Source of the DNA: DATLGB01 sp963740765
Lineage (GTDB): Bacteria > Actinomycetota > Thermoleophilia > Solirubrobacterales > Solirubrobacteraceae
NCBI GenBank assembly: GCA_963740765.1
Contig: CAVUFN010000010.1
Location: 372,001-436,000, forward strand
DNA length: 64,000 bases
Reading direction: 5' to 3'
Shown here: positions 34,503-42,225 of the stretch, one piece after another
How the letters are laid out: the number at the start of each line of letters is the position of its first letter
Position numbering within the stretch: position 1 is the stretch's first letter
The notes under the pieces: model-generated
Told to the model about the DNA's origin: nothing
Seen by the model: only the letters and a program-made list of their open reading frames with translations
Database searches by the model: none
Made by a program: the position numbers and the translations under genes

Positions 34503-34629
34503 AAAGCGGTAGCCGCCTGACAGAAGCGTCCTGCCGCCGAGGATGAGTCAACCGGCTTCCGCCGAACCGAGGCGGTGAAGTCCCCGGGTGTGGAAGACTC
34601 GCTGGGTTGACGACGCCGGGGGGATGGGG

Positions 34630-35199
34630 ATGACACGTTCACGCAGGATTGTCGCGACGCTCGTCTGCTGTGGCGCGGGGTGCGCTGCACTCGTGGGCCA
34701 AGCCTGGGGAGACAAGGTCTTTCACGAGAGCTACCGCGATGAAGGAGCCATCGTCTTTGATGACTTCTGCGGCGTGGAGGGTCTCATCGTGAGAGATGAA
34801 TTCGTCCTCGACGGAAAGGTCCGCGCGGTCTCGCGTGGTCGCGACGGGGCCACCTACTTCGCGGAGCACTTCAGGGAGACCGAGCTCATCACCAACCTGG
34901 AGAACGGCAAGACAGTCAGTCAGTCGACCACGACGAACGGGAAGGACCTGAAGGTCACCGACAACCGCGACGGCACGTTGACGATCCTCTCCAAGGCCAC
35001 GGGCAACCAGGTGGTGTACGGAGCCGACGGCGTCGCGATCGCGCGGAACCCAGGGCAGATCAGGCTGGAGTTGTTGATCGATGATGGCGGCACGCCGACC
35101 GATCCTTTCGACGACGAGTTCATCTCCGGGTCACTCGTCAGGGGATCGACGGGCCGCAGCGACGACGTCTGCGCAGCCATCGTGGCCGCCCTCAGCTAG
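34630..35199 (+). CDS. Secreted protein of unknown function
   Basis: A 189-residue protein with a signal peptide (RRIVATLVCCGAGCAALVGQ, cleavage probably after AWG). The mature part is acidic and beta-rich; KDLKVTDNRDGTLTIL, GNQVVYGADGVAIARNPGQI and ELLIDDGGTPTDPFDDEF recur in a family of secreted actinobacterial proteins of unknown function. ATG 34630 was chosen because a G-rich site (34617-34623) is 6-7 bases upstream; ATG 34624 is possible. Codons use more A and T than neighbouring genes, which suggests transfer. It is the only gene within the inverted-repeat-bounded segment. Confidence 0.75.
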   Translation: MTRSRRIVATLVCCGAGCAALVGQAWGDKVFHESYRDEGAIVFDDFCGVEGLIVRDEFVLDGKVRAVSRGRDGATYFAEHFRETELITNLENGKTVSQSTTTNGKDLKVTDNRDGTLTILSKATGNQVVYGADGVAIARNPGQIRLELLIDDGGTPTDPFDDEFISGSLVRGSTGRSDDVCAAIVAALS

Positions 35200-35300
35200 A
35201 GGCACTGCGCTCGAAATACGCGGGTGATCCAGCGAGTCGCGAGCACCGCATCGCGAGAGCGATGTAGCCGTAGATGCGCGGCCTCGGCGCCGCTAGCAAA

Positions 35301-35514
35301 GTCACTAATGGTGACTTCTGCTTTGAGGCAATAGGAGCAGTGGAGACTCGGCGGTTTTGGCATCTATTGGATGCCAAATTCGCCAGGCCCCGTCCACGCG
35401 ATACCGCGGTTCACGTAAACCGCAGCGCTTTCGCTATTGCCTCAAAGCGACATCCAAGCGCTCGGCGATCGAACCCACCGAAACTCTGAATATGTCCGAC
35501 TTCGGGTGGGTTCG
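35301..35514. repeat. Cluster of five inverted repeats forming a branched fold
   Basis: An outer perfect 15-base-pair stem joins 35320-35334 (GCTTTGAGGCAATAG) with 35434-35448. Inside it are two hairpins: 35356-35378 (TTTGGCATC, 5-base loop, GATGCCAAA) and 35406-35423 (GCGGTT, 6-base loop, AACCGC). Outside are 35301-35315 (GTCAC, 5-base loop, GTGAC) and 35470-35514 (CGAACCCACC with its complement, stem extended past a one-base bulge). As RNA the enclosed part would be a three-way junction. This could be a structured RNA, an element end, or a folded recombination site. Confidence 0.65.
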
Positions 35515-35543
35515 GCGCCGGCGGCCCTGGCTGTCGCAACCGC

Positions 35544-35566
35544 CGCCTGAAAGCAACAGCGGACGG
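35544..35566 (-). repeat. Right terminal inverted repeat
   Basis: Starts CGCCTGAAAGCAACAGC. It is the reverse complement of 34480-34502 except for two mismatches. Confidence 0.6.
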
Positions 35567-35655
35567 CTCGTCCCTTCGGTCCGACCTCGTGGCCCCTCGG
35601 CGTCCAGTTGGTGCGGACGCCTGGCCGCCTGAACGGACGGCGTCGACGGCGCCGG

Positions 35656-37143
35656 TTAGGCGGGGGCGGCGGCGGTGTCCGCCGGCGTGGCGGGACGCTC
35701 CAGCAGCTCGTACTCGGCGGGATCGAACTGGGCCACGCGGCGGTGGTACTCGCGCATCGACCAGGGCCAGTTGGTGGTGATGCGGCCGGACTGGTCGCGG
35801 TACCAGGAGTCACACTCGGTCCAGGCCGTGCCGTTGAAGGCGTCCTGCACCTCGCGGTCCAGCGCGGCCTCGACGTCGGGACGGACCGCCACCGCGGCGG
35901 CGTCGCGCGTGCGGACGTGGACGAGCGCCTGGCGGATGTAGGCCGCTTGCTGCTCGAGGTACCAGATGATCGAGCCGCCGCTGGTGTTCGTGTTCGGCCC
36001 GTACATGATGAACAGCGACGGGAAGCCGGGCACGGCCATGCCGAGGTGCGCGTGGGGGCCGTCGGCCCAGGCATCGGTCTCCAGGGAGCGGCCGCCGGCG
36101 CCCTCGATCGCCATCGGGAACATGAAGCGCTGGGTCTGGAAGCCGGTGCCCCAGATGATGCAGTCGGCGTCGTGGTGGCGGCCGTCCTCGGTGACGATCC
36201 CGGTCGCGTCGACGGCGGTGATCGACTGGTCGACGACCTCGACGTTGGGCCGGGTGAGGGCGGGCAGCCAGTGCGAGCTGAACAGGACCCGCTTGCAGCC
36301 GAACGTGTAGTGCGGCCAGACCTTCCTGCGGACGTCGGGGTGGCCGCGCAGCTGCCAGCGCATGAACAGCGACGCGCGCAGCGCGCCGACCCGCCCCAGC
36401 GTCCGCGGGTGGCGGATCATCTGGGTCAGCGACTCCGTGTAGCCGAACATGAAACCGCGCCGGAACAGCTGCAGGCCGGGGATCCAGCGGACCGCGCGCC
36501 TGAACCAGGGCGGGTACACGCGGTTCTGGCGCGGGTAGAACCAGTTGCCCGTCCGCTGGAACACGCTCAGCTTGGCCACCCGGGGCGCGATCTCGGGGAC
36601 GAACTGGACGGCGGACGCGCCCGTCCCGACGACCGCGACGCGCTTGCCACTCAGGTCGTAGTCGTGGTCCCACTCCGCCGAGTGGAACGTCCGGCCCGCG
36701 AACGACTCGATGCCCGGGAGCTTCGGCCAGGCCGGCTGGTGCAGCTGACCGGTGGCGATGATGACCGCGTCCGCGTCCCACGCGCGCCCGTCCTCCGCCT
36801 CCACCGTCCACGTCGCGGTGGCGTCGTCGAACGCGCATCGCTCCACCCGCGTGCCCGCCGTCACCAGGCCGGCGACGCCGTGCTTGCTCGCGACGCCCCG
36901 GATGTAGCCGAGGATCTCGGGCTGCGGCGAGCACAGCTGCGGCCAGTCCTTGCGCTGCTCGTAGGAGTACGAGTACAGCTGGCTGGGGACGTCGCAGGCC
37001 GCGCCCGGATACGTGTTGTGCAGCCACGTCCCGCCGATGCCGCGAGCCGCGTCGAGGATCGTCACGTCGCTGATCCCGTGCCGGCGCAGCTCGATCGCCG
37101 CGGCGATGCCTCCGAACCCGGCTCCCACGATGACGACCCGCAT
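35656..37143 (-). CDS. Flavin-containing / Baeyer-Villiger monooxygenase
   Basis: A 495-residue class B flavoprotein monooxygenase that uses NADPH and O2 to oxygenate ketones or related carbonyls. FAD site VVIVGAGFGGIAAAIELRRH, the BVMO fingerprint FAGRTFHSAEWDHDY (FxGxxxHxxxW/D), NADPH site VAVVGTGASAVQFVPEIA, and the late GPNTNTSGGSIIWYLEQQ. Full length for the family. Start ATG 37143. It is followed on the same strand by nothing before the repeat-rich gap; the LysR gene lies 19 bases upstream on the same strand and may be co-transcribed. Confidence 0.9.
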   Translation of the reverse strand: MRVVIVGAGFGGIAAAIELRRHGISDVTILDAARGIGGTWLHNTYPGAACDVPSQLYSYSYEQRKDWPQLCSPQPEILGYIRGVASKHGVAGLVTAGTRVERCAFDDATATWTVEAEDGRAWDADAVIIATGQLHQPAWPKLPGIESFAGRTFHSAEWDHDYDLSGKRVAVVGTGASAVQFVPEIAPRVAKLSVFQRTGNWFYPRQNRVYPPWFRRAVRWIPGLQLFRRGFMFGYTESLTQMIRHPRTLGRVGALRASLFMRWQLRGHPDVRRKVWPHYTFGCKRVLFSSHWLPALTRPNVEVVDQSITAVDATGIVTEDGRHHDADCIIWGTGFQTQRFMFPMAIEGAGGRSLETDAWADGPHAHLGMAVPGFPSLFIMYGPNTNTSGGSIIWYLEQQAAYIRQALVHVRTRDAAAVAVRPDVEAALDREVQDAFNGTAWTECDSWYRDQSGRITTNWPWSMREYHRRVAQFDPAEYELLERPATPADTAAAPA

Positions 37144-37162
37144 GGGCCGACAGACTGCCACA

Positions 37163-38068
37163 TCAGGCCGGCGCGGCGGCCTGCACCGCGGCGAGCAGCG
37201 CCCGGACGGAAGGGCGGTTGGCGTCGCGGGTGCGGGTGGCGGCGAACACCGTGCGGTGCACGTCACCGTCGGCGATCGGACGGACCGCGACGCCCGGCTC
37301 CTCCCACGAGCGGACCAGCTCGGGAAGGAGGCTGACCGCGAGGCCCTGGGCGACCAGCGTGAGGCAGACGCGGCCGTCGTTGGAGCGATGCCGGATGTCG
37401 GGATCGAAGGCGCCGAAGCGGCGGCAGGTGCGCACGCAGAGGTCGCTCCAGGCCATGTGGTCCAGACCGGTCGCCCACGGCTCGCCGCTGAGGTCGGCGA
37501 TCCGGACCGGCCCCCCTTCCTGGGCGAGCGGGTGGTCGGCGGGGAGGATCACGCGCACCTCGTCGCGGAGCAGGTCGAGCCGCGTCAAGGACGGCGGCCG
37601 GGCGAGCGGCTGGGTGTCCCACTCGTCGGCGATGACGAGGTCGAAGTCGCCCCGCTCGAGCGCGGGCAGCGCCCACTCCGGCTCCGCCTCGATCAGCTCG
37701 CAGCGCAGCGCGGGCGCGCTGATCGCCAGCGCGGCCACGGCAGGCGCGGCCAGGTGGTGAGCGGCGGACTGGAAGGCGCCGATCCGCCCGCGGCCTGCGG
37801 GCGCGCCGTCCGCGGCGGCGAGCTCCGCCTCGGCCAGTTCCGCCCGGTCGAGCAGCACCTCGGCGTGGCCGACGAGGACGAGCGCGGCGTCGGTCAGGCG
37901 CACGCCGCGGCCCGCTCGCTCGAACAGCGGCTGCCCGGCCTCGCGCTCGAGCACCGCCAGCTGCTGCGACACCGCGGACGGCGTGTAGCGCAGCGCGTCG
38001 GCCACGGCAGCGATGGTGCCGCGGGCGTGCAGCTCGCGGAGCAGGCGGAGCCGGCGAAGGTCGAGCAC
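37163..38068 (-). CDS. LysR-family transcriptional regulator
   Basis: A 301-residue LysR regulator: winged helix-turn-helix at the N-terminus (LDLRRLRLLRELHARGTIAA, then SAVSQQLAVLEREAGQPLFE) and a two-lobed effector domain ending TRTRDANRPSVRALLAAVQA. GTG start at 38068. It is divergent from the EamA transporter gene with a repeated dyad between them, the usual arrangement for LysR control of a neighbouring exporter. The monooxygenase gene follows on the same strand. Confidence 0.9.
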   Translation of the reverse strand: MLDLRRLRLLRELHARGTIAAVADALRYTPSAVSQQLAVLEREAGQPLFERAGRGVRLTDAALVLVGHAEVLLDRAELAEAELAAADGAPAGRGRIGAFQSAAHHLAAPAVAALAISAPALRCELIEAEPEWALPALERGDFDLVIADEWDTQPLARPPSLTRLDLLRDEVRVILPADHPLAQEGGPVRIADLSGEPWATGLDHMAWSDLCVRTCRRFGAFDPDIRHRSNDGRVCLTLVAQGLAVSLLPELVRSWEEPGVAVRPIADGDVHRTVFAATRTRDANRPSVRALLAAVQAAAPA

Positions 38069-38073
38069 TCGTT

Positions 38074-38112
38074 AGCGATGCTACCGGAACGGCGACAGAA
38101 ATCAGCATCGCT
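38074..38112. promoter_or_regulatory. Inverted repeat between lysR and eamA, probable LysR site
   Basis: AGCGATGCT at 38074-38082 and AGCATCGCT at 38104-38112 are perfect inverted repeats separated by 21 bases. Each arm is itself a small dyad of the form AGC-N3-GCT, so a LysR tetramer could contact both. On the minus strand TAGCAT (38083-38078) overlaps the first arm, 9 bases before the lysR GTG. Confidence 0.5.
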
Positions 38113-38131
38113 TCTGCATGGTGGAGCGGCC

Positions 38132-39022
38132 ATGATGGCGGCCGTGCCCGGCGTCCTCCTCTGCCTCGCCTCCGCCATCGCCTTTGGCGCGATGGGCATC
38201 TTCGGCAAGCTCGCCTACGGCGAGGGGGTGACGGTCGGGACGCTGCTGGCGGTGCGGTTCGGCCTCGCGGCGATCCTGTTCTGGGCGTTGGTCGCGGCCA
38301 CGCGCTCGTGGCGGCGGCCGACCCGGCGCGACGCCGGACGCGCGCTGGCGCTCGGCGCCTTCGGCTACAGCCTGCAGGCCGGCCTGTTCTTCGTCGCCCT
38401 CGACCGCATGGACGCCTCGCTGCTGTCACTGCTGCTCTACACGTTCCCCGCCATGGTCGCCGTGGCCGCGGTCGTCCTGGGCCGGGAACAGTGGTCGCGC
38501 CGGACCGTGGCCGCGCTCGTCCTCGCGTCGGCCGGGTTGGTGCTGGTACTCGGCGGGGCCGGGCGCCTCGACGGCGTCGGCGTCCTGCTCGGGCTGGCGG
38601 CCGCCGCCACCTACACGACCTACATCCTCAGCTCCCAGGGCGTGGCCGGCCGCCTGCACCCGCTGGTCCTGAGCGCGCTGGTGTGCACGGGCGCCGCCGC
38701 CTCATTGACCACCGGCACGCTGGTGGTCGGGGACCTGCACCCGATCGCCGTCACCGCCACCGGCTGGAGCTGGCTGGCCGGCATCGCGGTCATCTCCACC
38801 GTCGCCGCGGTCGGGCTGTTCTTCGCCGGGCTCTCCCGCGTCGGCCCGACGCGCGCGTCGATCCTCTCGACGATCGAGCCGGTCACCACGGTCACCCTGG
38901 CCTTCCTCGTCTTCGGCGAGGCGCTGCAACCCCTCCAGCTGATGGGCGGCCTGCTCGTCCTTGGCGCGGTCGCGGCGCTGACCGTCCGGTTCCCGCCGCG
39001 CCGCGAGCCGCTCCCGGCATGA
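38132..39022 (+). CDS. EamA/DMT-family transporter
   Basis: A 296-residue membrane protein with ten helices in two EamA repeats (LLCLASAIAFGAMGIFGKLA; VLLGLAAAATYTTYILSSQG), each ending in the family's helix-turn motif (YTFPAMVAVAAVVLGREQ; LSTIEPVTTVTLAFLVFGEA). Probably a metabolite exporter whose substrate is sensed by the LysR protein next door. GGTGGAGCGG upstream is a possible Shine-Dalgarno site. ATGA overlap with the SDR gene. Confidence 0.88.
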   Translation: MMAAVPGVLLCLASAIAFGAMGIFGKLAYGEGVTVGTLLAVRFGLAAILFWALVAATRSWRRPTRRDAGRALALGAFGYSLQAGLFFVALDRMDASLLSLLLYTFPAMVAVAAVVLGREQWSRRTVAALVLASAGLVLVLGGAGRLDGVGVLLGLAAAATYTTYILSSQGVAGRLHPLVLSALVCTGAAASLTTGTLVVGDLHPIAVTATGWSWLAGIAVISTVAAVGLFFAGLSRVGPTRASILSTIEPVTTVTLAFLVFGEALQPLQLMGGLLVLGAVAALTVRFPPRREPLPA

Positions 39023-39915
39023 CGGTCGCCGTCGTCGCCGGCGCGACCCGCGGGGCGGGCCGCGGCATCGCCACCGCGCTGGGGGAGGCCGCTGCAACCG
39101 TCTACTGCACGGGCCGCAGCACCCGCGGCCGGCGGTCGGAGTACGACCGGCCCGAGACGATCGAGGAGACCGCGGCACTGGTCGATGCCGCCGGCGGCAC
39201 CGGCATCCCCGTCGCGGTGGACCACCTCGACGCGGACGCGGTGGCCGCGCTCGCCGCGCGCATCGACGCCGACCACGGCCGCCTGGACCTCCTCGTCAAC
39301 GACATCTGGGGCGGCGAGCAGCTCTTCAGCTTCGGGACGCCGATGTGGGAGCACGACCTCGACAACGGGCTGCGGCTGCTGCGCCTGGCCGTCGAGACGC
39401 ACCTGATCACCAGCCACCACCTGCTGCCGCTGCTGATCCGCACCCCGGGCGGCCTCGTCGTCGAGATGACCGACGGCACGCGGGCCTACAACGCCGAGCG
39501 CCTGCGCGTGAACGTCTTTTACGACCTCGCCAAGGCGTCCGTCCTGCGGCTCGCCTTCTCTCAGAACGAGGATCTCAGGCCCCATGGCTGCGCCGCCCTC
39601 GCGCTCACCCCGGGCTGGCTGCGCTCGGAGATGATGCTGGAGGCGTTCGGCGTCAGCGAGGACACCTGGCAGGACGCCAAGCAGCCGCACTTCGCCGCCA
39701 TCTCCGAGAGCCCGCTGTTCGTCGGCCGCGCCGTCGCCGCGCTGGCCGCCGATCCGGACGTGGTGGCGACCCGCGGCGGGGGTTCGTTCTCGTCGGGCGA
39801 GCTCGCGCGCGCGTACGGGTTCACGGACACCGACGGCTCCCGGCCCGACTGCTGGCGCTACCTGGTCGAGGTCCAGGACGCCGGCCTCCCGGCCGATCCC
39901 ACCGGCTACCGCTGA
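39019..39915 (+). CDS. Short-chain dehydrogenase/reductase (SDR)
   Basis: A 298-residue Rossmann-fold oxidoreductase. NAD(P) motif VAVVAGATRGAGRGIATALG, then VYCTGRSTRGRRSEY, LDLLVNDIWGGE (the NNAG-type motif changed to VNDIWGG), and the catalytic VFYDLAKASVLRL (Tyr-x3-Lys). This longer type with an inserted acidic segment is common in actinobacteria; substrates are unknown. Coupled to the EamA gene, so it may act on the exported compound. Confidence 0.87.
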   Translation: MTVAVVAGATRGAGRGIATALGEAAATVYCTGRSTRGRRSEYDRPETIEETAALVDAAGGTGIPVAVDHLDADAVAALAARIDADHGRLDLLVNDIWGGEQLFSFGTPMWEHDLDNGLRLLRLAVETHLITSHHLLPLLIRTPGGLVVEMTDGTRAYNAERLRVNVFYDLAKASVLRLAFSQNEDLRPHGCAALALTPGWLRSEMMLEAFGVSEDTWQDAKQPHFAAISESPLFVGRAVAALAADPDVVATRGGGSFSSGELARAYGFTDTDGSRPDCWRYLVEVQDAGLPADPTGYR

Positions 39916-39925
39916 CCCCGCCGCG

Positions 39926-39931
39926 TATGCT
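39926..39931 (+). promoter_or_regulatory. -10 hexamer TATGCT upstream of the cupredoxin gene
   Basis: TATGCT lies about 45 bases before ATG 39977. Unlike the leaderless starts, this gene also has a good Shine-Dalgarno site (AAGGAAGG at 39967-39974), so a normal leader of about 40 bases is likely. No clear -35 is visible. Confidence 0.4.
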
Positions 39932-39976
39932 GAGGATCCCGGCCTCGGGGCCGCTCCCGGCAAGAGAAGGAAGGTC

Positions 39977-40489
39977 ATGATGCGCATCCATCGCAAGGCC
40001 CTCGTCGTCCTGGCGACGTGCGTCAGCGCGCTCGCCGCGGCCGGTTGCGGCGCCAAGGGGGAGAGCAACGCATCGACGACCGCGGCCACGCCCGGTCCCA
40101 CCCTCGCCGCGGAGACGCCGACGCCCACCCCGACGCCGACGGCCACGGCGACGCCGACCCCGTCGCCGACGCCCGAGCCCACCGAGGCCCCGGCCAGGGC
40201 GGGGGCCAAGCTCGCCGTCGAAGCCGATCCGACCGGGCAGCTCAAATACACGGAGACCACGCTGACGGCGAAGGCCGGGAACACGACGATCGACTTCACC
40301 AACAAGGCGCCCGTCCCGCACGACGTGGCGATCCGCAAGGACGGCGGGAAGCCGATCGTCACGACGGACGAGATCAGCGACGACACCACCACCGCCGACG
40401 TCAAGCTGGCAGCCGGCACCTACGAGTTCTACTGCACCGTTCCCGGCCACGAGCAGGCCGGCATGAAGGGAACCCTCACCGTCAAGTAG
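39977..40489 (+). CDS. Cupredoxin (plastocyanin/azurin-like) lipoprotein
   Basis: A 170-residue blue-copper protein exported as a lipoprotein. Lipobox LAAAGC near residue 24 is followed by a long Thr-Pro linker (residues about 40-67, PTPTPTPTATATPTPSPTPE) and a cupredoxin domain whose copper ligands are His in VPHDVAIRK and Cys, His and Met in YEFYCTVPGHEQAGMKG. The linker would hold the domain away from the membrane, where it could carry electrons, perhaps to the cytochrome oxidase. A good Shine-Dalgarno site precedes the ATG. Confidence 0.88.
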   Translation: MMRIHRKALVVLATCVSALAAAGCGAKGESNASTTAATPGPTLAAETPTPTPTPTATATPTPSPTPEPTEAPARAGAKLAVEADPTGQLKYTETTLTAKAGNTTIDFTNKAPVPHDVAIRKDGGKPIVTTDEISDDTTTADVKLAAGTYEFYCTVPGHEQAGMKGTLTVK

Positions 40490-40508
40490 GGCATCCACCG
40501 GCCGCGGG

Positions 40509-40514
40509 TAGCCT
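40509..40514 (+). promoter_or_regulatory. -10 hexamer TAGCCT of the glucokinase gene
   Basis: TAGCCT ends 6 bases before ATG 40521 and no Shine-Dalgarno site is present, so the transcript is probably leaderless. Confidence 0.5.
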
Positions 40515-40520
40515 CACGCC

Positions 40521-41480
40521 ATGCGCGCGGGCATCGACCTCGGCGGGACGAAGATGCAGGCGATCGTCGTCGACGATGGCAACGACGTCCTCGGCCAGGC
40601 GCGGCTGCCGACGCCGACGGCCGGCGGGACGGACGCGGTCGTCGACAGCCTCGCCGAGTCGGTCCGCGAGGCGTGCGCCGACGCGGGTGTTGAGGCGTCG
40701 GCGCTGACCGGGATCGGCCTCGGCTCGCCCGGCGCGATCGACGAGGCGGCGGGCACCGTCGCCAACGCGAAGAACCTCCCGGGCTGGACGGCGGCGCCTG
40801 TGCCGGTGGCGGAGCAGCTCGCTTCGCGCCTCGGGGTCGGCGTCCCGGTCCGGATCGGCAACGACGTCGACGTCGCCACCAACGCCGAGTTCGTCCTCGG
40901 AGCCGCCGCGGAGCACGACTCGCTGCTCGGCGTCTTCTGGGGAACGGGCGTCGGCGGCGGCATCATCCTCGACGGCCGCCAGTGGAACGGCCGCGGCAGC
41001 GCCGGCGAGATCGGCCACATGGTCGTCGTCCAGGACGGGCGCACGTGCCCGTGCGGCCGGAAGGGCTGCATGGAGGCCTACGCCGGCCGCGGCGCGATGG
41101 AGGCCCGCGCCCGCCACCTGCACGTCGACAAGGGCCACAAGACCGTGCTGTTCGAGATCATGGAGGAGCGCGAGAAGGACCGCCTGTCCTCCGGCGTCTG
41201 GGCGCGCGCCCTCAAGCGCGACGACAAGCTGGCGATCGAGGTCGTCGAGGAGGCCGTGCAGGCGATCGGAACCGCCGCCGCGTCCGCCGTCAACCTGCTC
41301 GATCCGGCTGCCGTCGTCATCGGCGGCGGCATGGGCGTCCGCTTCGGCGAGCCGATGGCCGAGCGCCTGCGCTCGGCGATGCTCCCGCACCTGTTCCGCG
41401 ACGACGATCCGCCCGCGATCCTGCTCGCGGGCCTCGGCGACCTCGGCGGCGCGCTGGGCGCCGCCCTGCTCGTCAGCTGA
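40521..41480 (+). CDS. glk: ROK-family glucokinase
   Basis: Phosphorylates glucose with ATP (or polyphosphate) to glucose 6-phosphate. The 319-residue protein has MRAGIDLGGTKMQAIVVDD (phosphate 1), the ROK substrate site AGEIGHMVVVQDGRTCPCGR with the zinc ligands CPCGRKGCMEAYAGR, the catalytic IGNDVDVATNAE and the adenosine motif VVIGGGMGVRFGE. Glucose-6-phosphate could feed the 6-phosphogluconate dehydrogenase elsewhere in the window. 8-base overlap with the convergent F420-type gene. Confidence 0.9.
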   Translation: MRAGIDLGGTKMQAIVVDDGNDVLGQARLPTPTAGGTDAVVDSLAESVREACADAGVEASALTGIGLGSPGAIDEAAGTVANAKNLPGWTAAPVPVAEQLASRLGVGVPVRIGNDVDVATNAEFVLGAAAEHDSLLGVFWGTGVGGGIILDGRQWNGRGSAGEIGHMVVVQDGRTCPCGRKGCMEAYAGRGAMEARARHLHVDKGHKTVLFEIMEEREKDRLSSGVWARALKRDDKLAIEVVEEAVQAIGTAAASAVNLLDPAAVVIGGGMGVRFGEPMAERLRSAMLPHLFRDDDPPAILLAGLGDLGGALGAALLVS

Positions 41481-42198
41481 TCGCGTCGCGCACGGCGGCG
41501 ACCGTCGGCGCCGTCCCGAAGCCGGTCAAGCACCACGTCGCCCCGGCGGCCTCCCACGGCGCGGGGTCGGTCCCCGGCGGGTTGGTCACCGCGACCTCGA
41601 GGCCGTCGGGCAGCTCGGCGACGAGCTCGGCGAGCGCGTCCGGGCCGGGCAGGTCGATGGGGAAGAGGCCATCGTGGCGCGCGGCCCGGCGCAGCGGCCG
41701 ACGGTTCGGGTAGCGCGCGGCGACCCAGATCGGGATCGGTTGCACGGGCGTCGGCTCGAACTCGCCGTCCCAGTAGCGCTTGACCGCGTCCAGGCCCTCG
41801 TCGAGCAGCTTCGCCCGCGCCCGCATGTCGCCCTCCTCGCCGAAGCGCGCCGGGTCGAACTCCTCCGTGTTCTCGCTGCCGACCCCGACGCCGAGCACGA
41901 GCCGCCCGCCGCCCAGCAGCCGGTCCAGCGTCACCGTCTCGCGCGCGAGCTGGTGGGGACGGCGGCGCGGCAGCGGCGTCACCAGCGGCCCGGTGACGAC
42001 CCGCGACGTCGTCATCGCGATCGCCGCCATCGTCACCCACGGGTCTGCGATCTCCCGCACGGGGTCGCGGTAGGCGACGTGGTCCCACAGGAAGAAGCCG
42101 TCCCAGCCGGCCGCCTCGGCCTCGGCGGCCAGCTCCGCAACGACCCGCGGGTCGCTCAGCTCCCCGAACGGCGCGACGAAGATCCCGCGACGGCTCAT
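41473..42198 (-). CDS. LLM-class (luciferase-like) F420-dependent oxidoreductase
   Basis: A 241-residue protein of the bacterial luciferase superfamily. RRGIFVAPFGELSDPRVVAE, EAAGWDGFFLWDHVAYRD and LVLGVGVGSENTEEFD are the family's opening and central motifs. It is shorter than most members (about 300), lacking the last part. In actinobacteria such proteins usually use coenzyme F420 rather than FMN; that cofactor is inferred. ATG at 42198 follows TAGAAC by 7 bases. Confidence 0.83.
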   Translation of the reverse strand: MSRRGIFVAPFGELSDPRVVAELAAEAEAAGWDGFFLWDHVAYRDPVREIADPWVTMAAIAMTTSRVVTGPLVTPLPRRRPHQLARETVTLDRLLGGGRLVLGVGVGSENTEEFDPARFGEEGDMRARAKLLDEGLDAVKRYWDGEFEPTPVQPIPIWVAARYPNRRPLRRAARHDGLFPIDLPGPDALAELVAELPDGLEVAVTNPPGTDPAPWEAAGATWCLTGFGTAPTVAAVRDAIS

Positions 42199-42205
42199 CG
42201 CACGT

Positions 42206-42215
42206 GTTCTAGCGT
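42206..42215. promoter_or_regulatory. Interlocked divergent -10 hexamers (LLM / SMC-like ATPase)
   Basis: On the plus strand TAGCGT (42210-42215) ends 10 bases before ATG 42226. On the minus strand TAGAAC (42211-42206) ends 7 bases before ATG 42198. Both use the same TA at 42210-42211. Confidence 0.5.
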
Positions 42216-42225
42216 CCGGCGCAGG

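Larger units (their letters stand above)
34480..35566. mobile_element. Putative non-autonomous element with 23-base terminal inverted repeats
   Basis: The segments 34480-34502 and 35544-35566 are inverted repeats matching at 21 of 23 positions (core TGCTTTCAGGCG / CGCCTGAAAGCA). They enclose about 1.09 kb that has lower GC, one secreted-protein gene and a cluster of nested hairpins. Similarity continues inward less exactly for another 15 or so bases. There is no transposase inside and I found no target-site duplication. The location just after a tRNA and between housekeeping-like genes fits an inserted element, but a chance repeat in a regulatory region remains possible. Confidence 0.5.
35200..35655. 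other. Gene-free stretch with nested inverted repeats
   Basis: No convincing coding sequence is seen in these 456 bases between the secreted-protein gene and the convergent monooxygenase gene. Base composition is AT-richer than the rest. It holds five inverted repeats (listed separately), and the right terminal repeat of the putative element at 35544-35566. Confidence 0.6.

Noticed and set aside
35301..35514. Integron attC site
   Set aside because: The core GTTRRRY/RYYYAAC sites are not present at the ends of the outer stem, and no integrase is nearby.
34179..35566. tRNA-Arg as attachment site of an integrase-type island
   Set aside because: No second copy of the tRNA 3' end and no integrase gene was found in the window.
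40100..40195. Tandem repeat (microsatellite) in the cupredoxin gene
   Set aside because: The repeats of ACG/CCG codons encode the Thr-Pro linker of the lipoprotein and are explained by the protein sequence.
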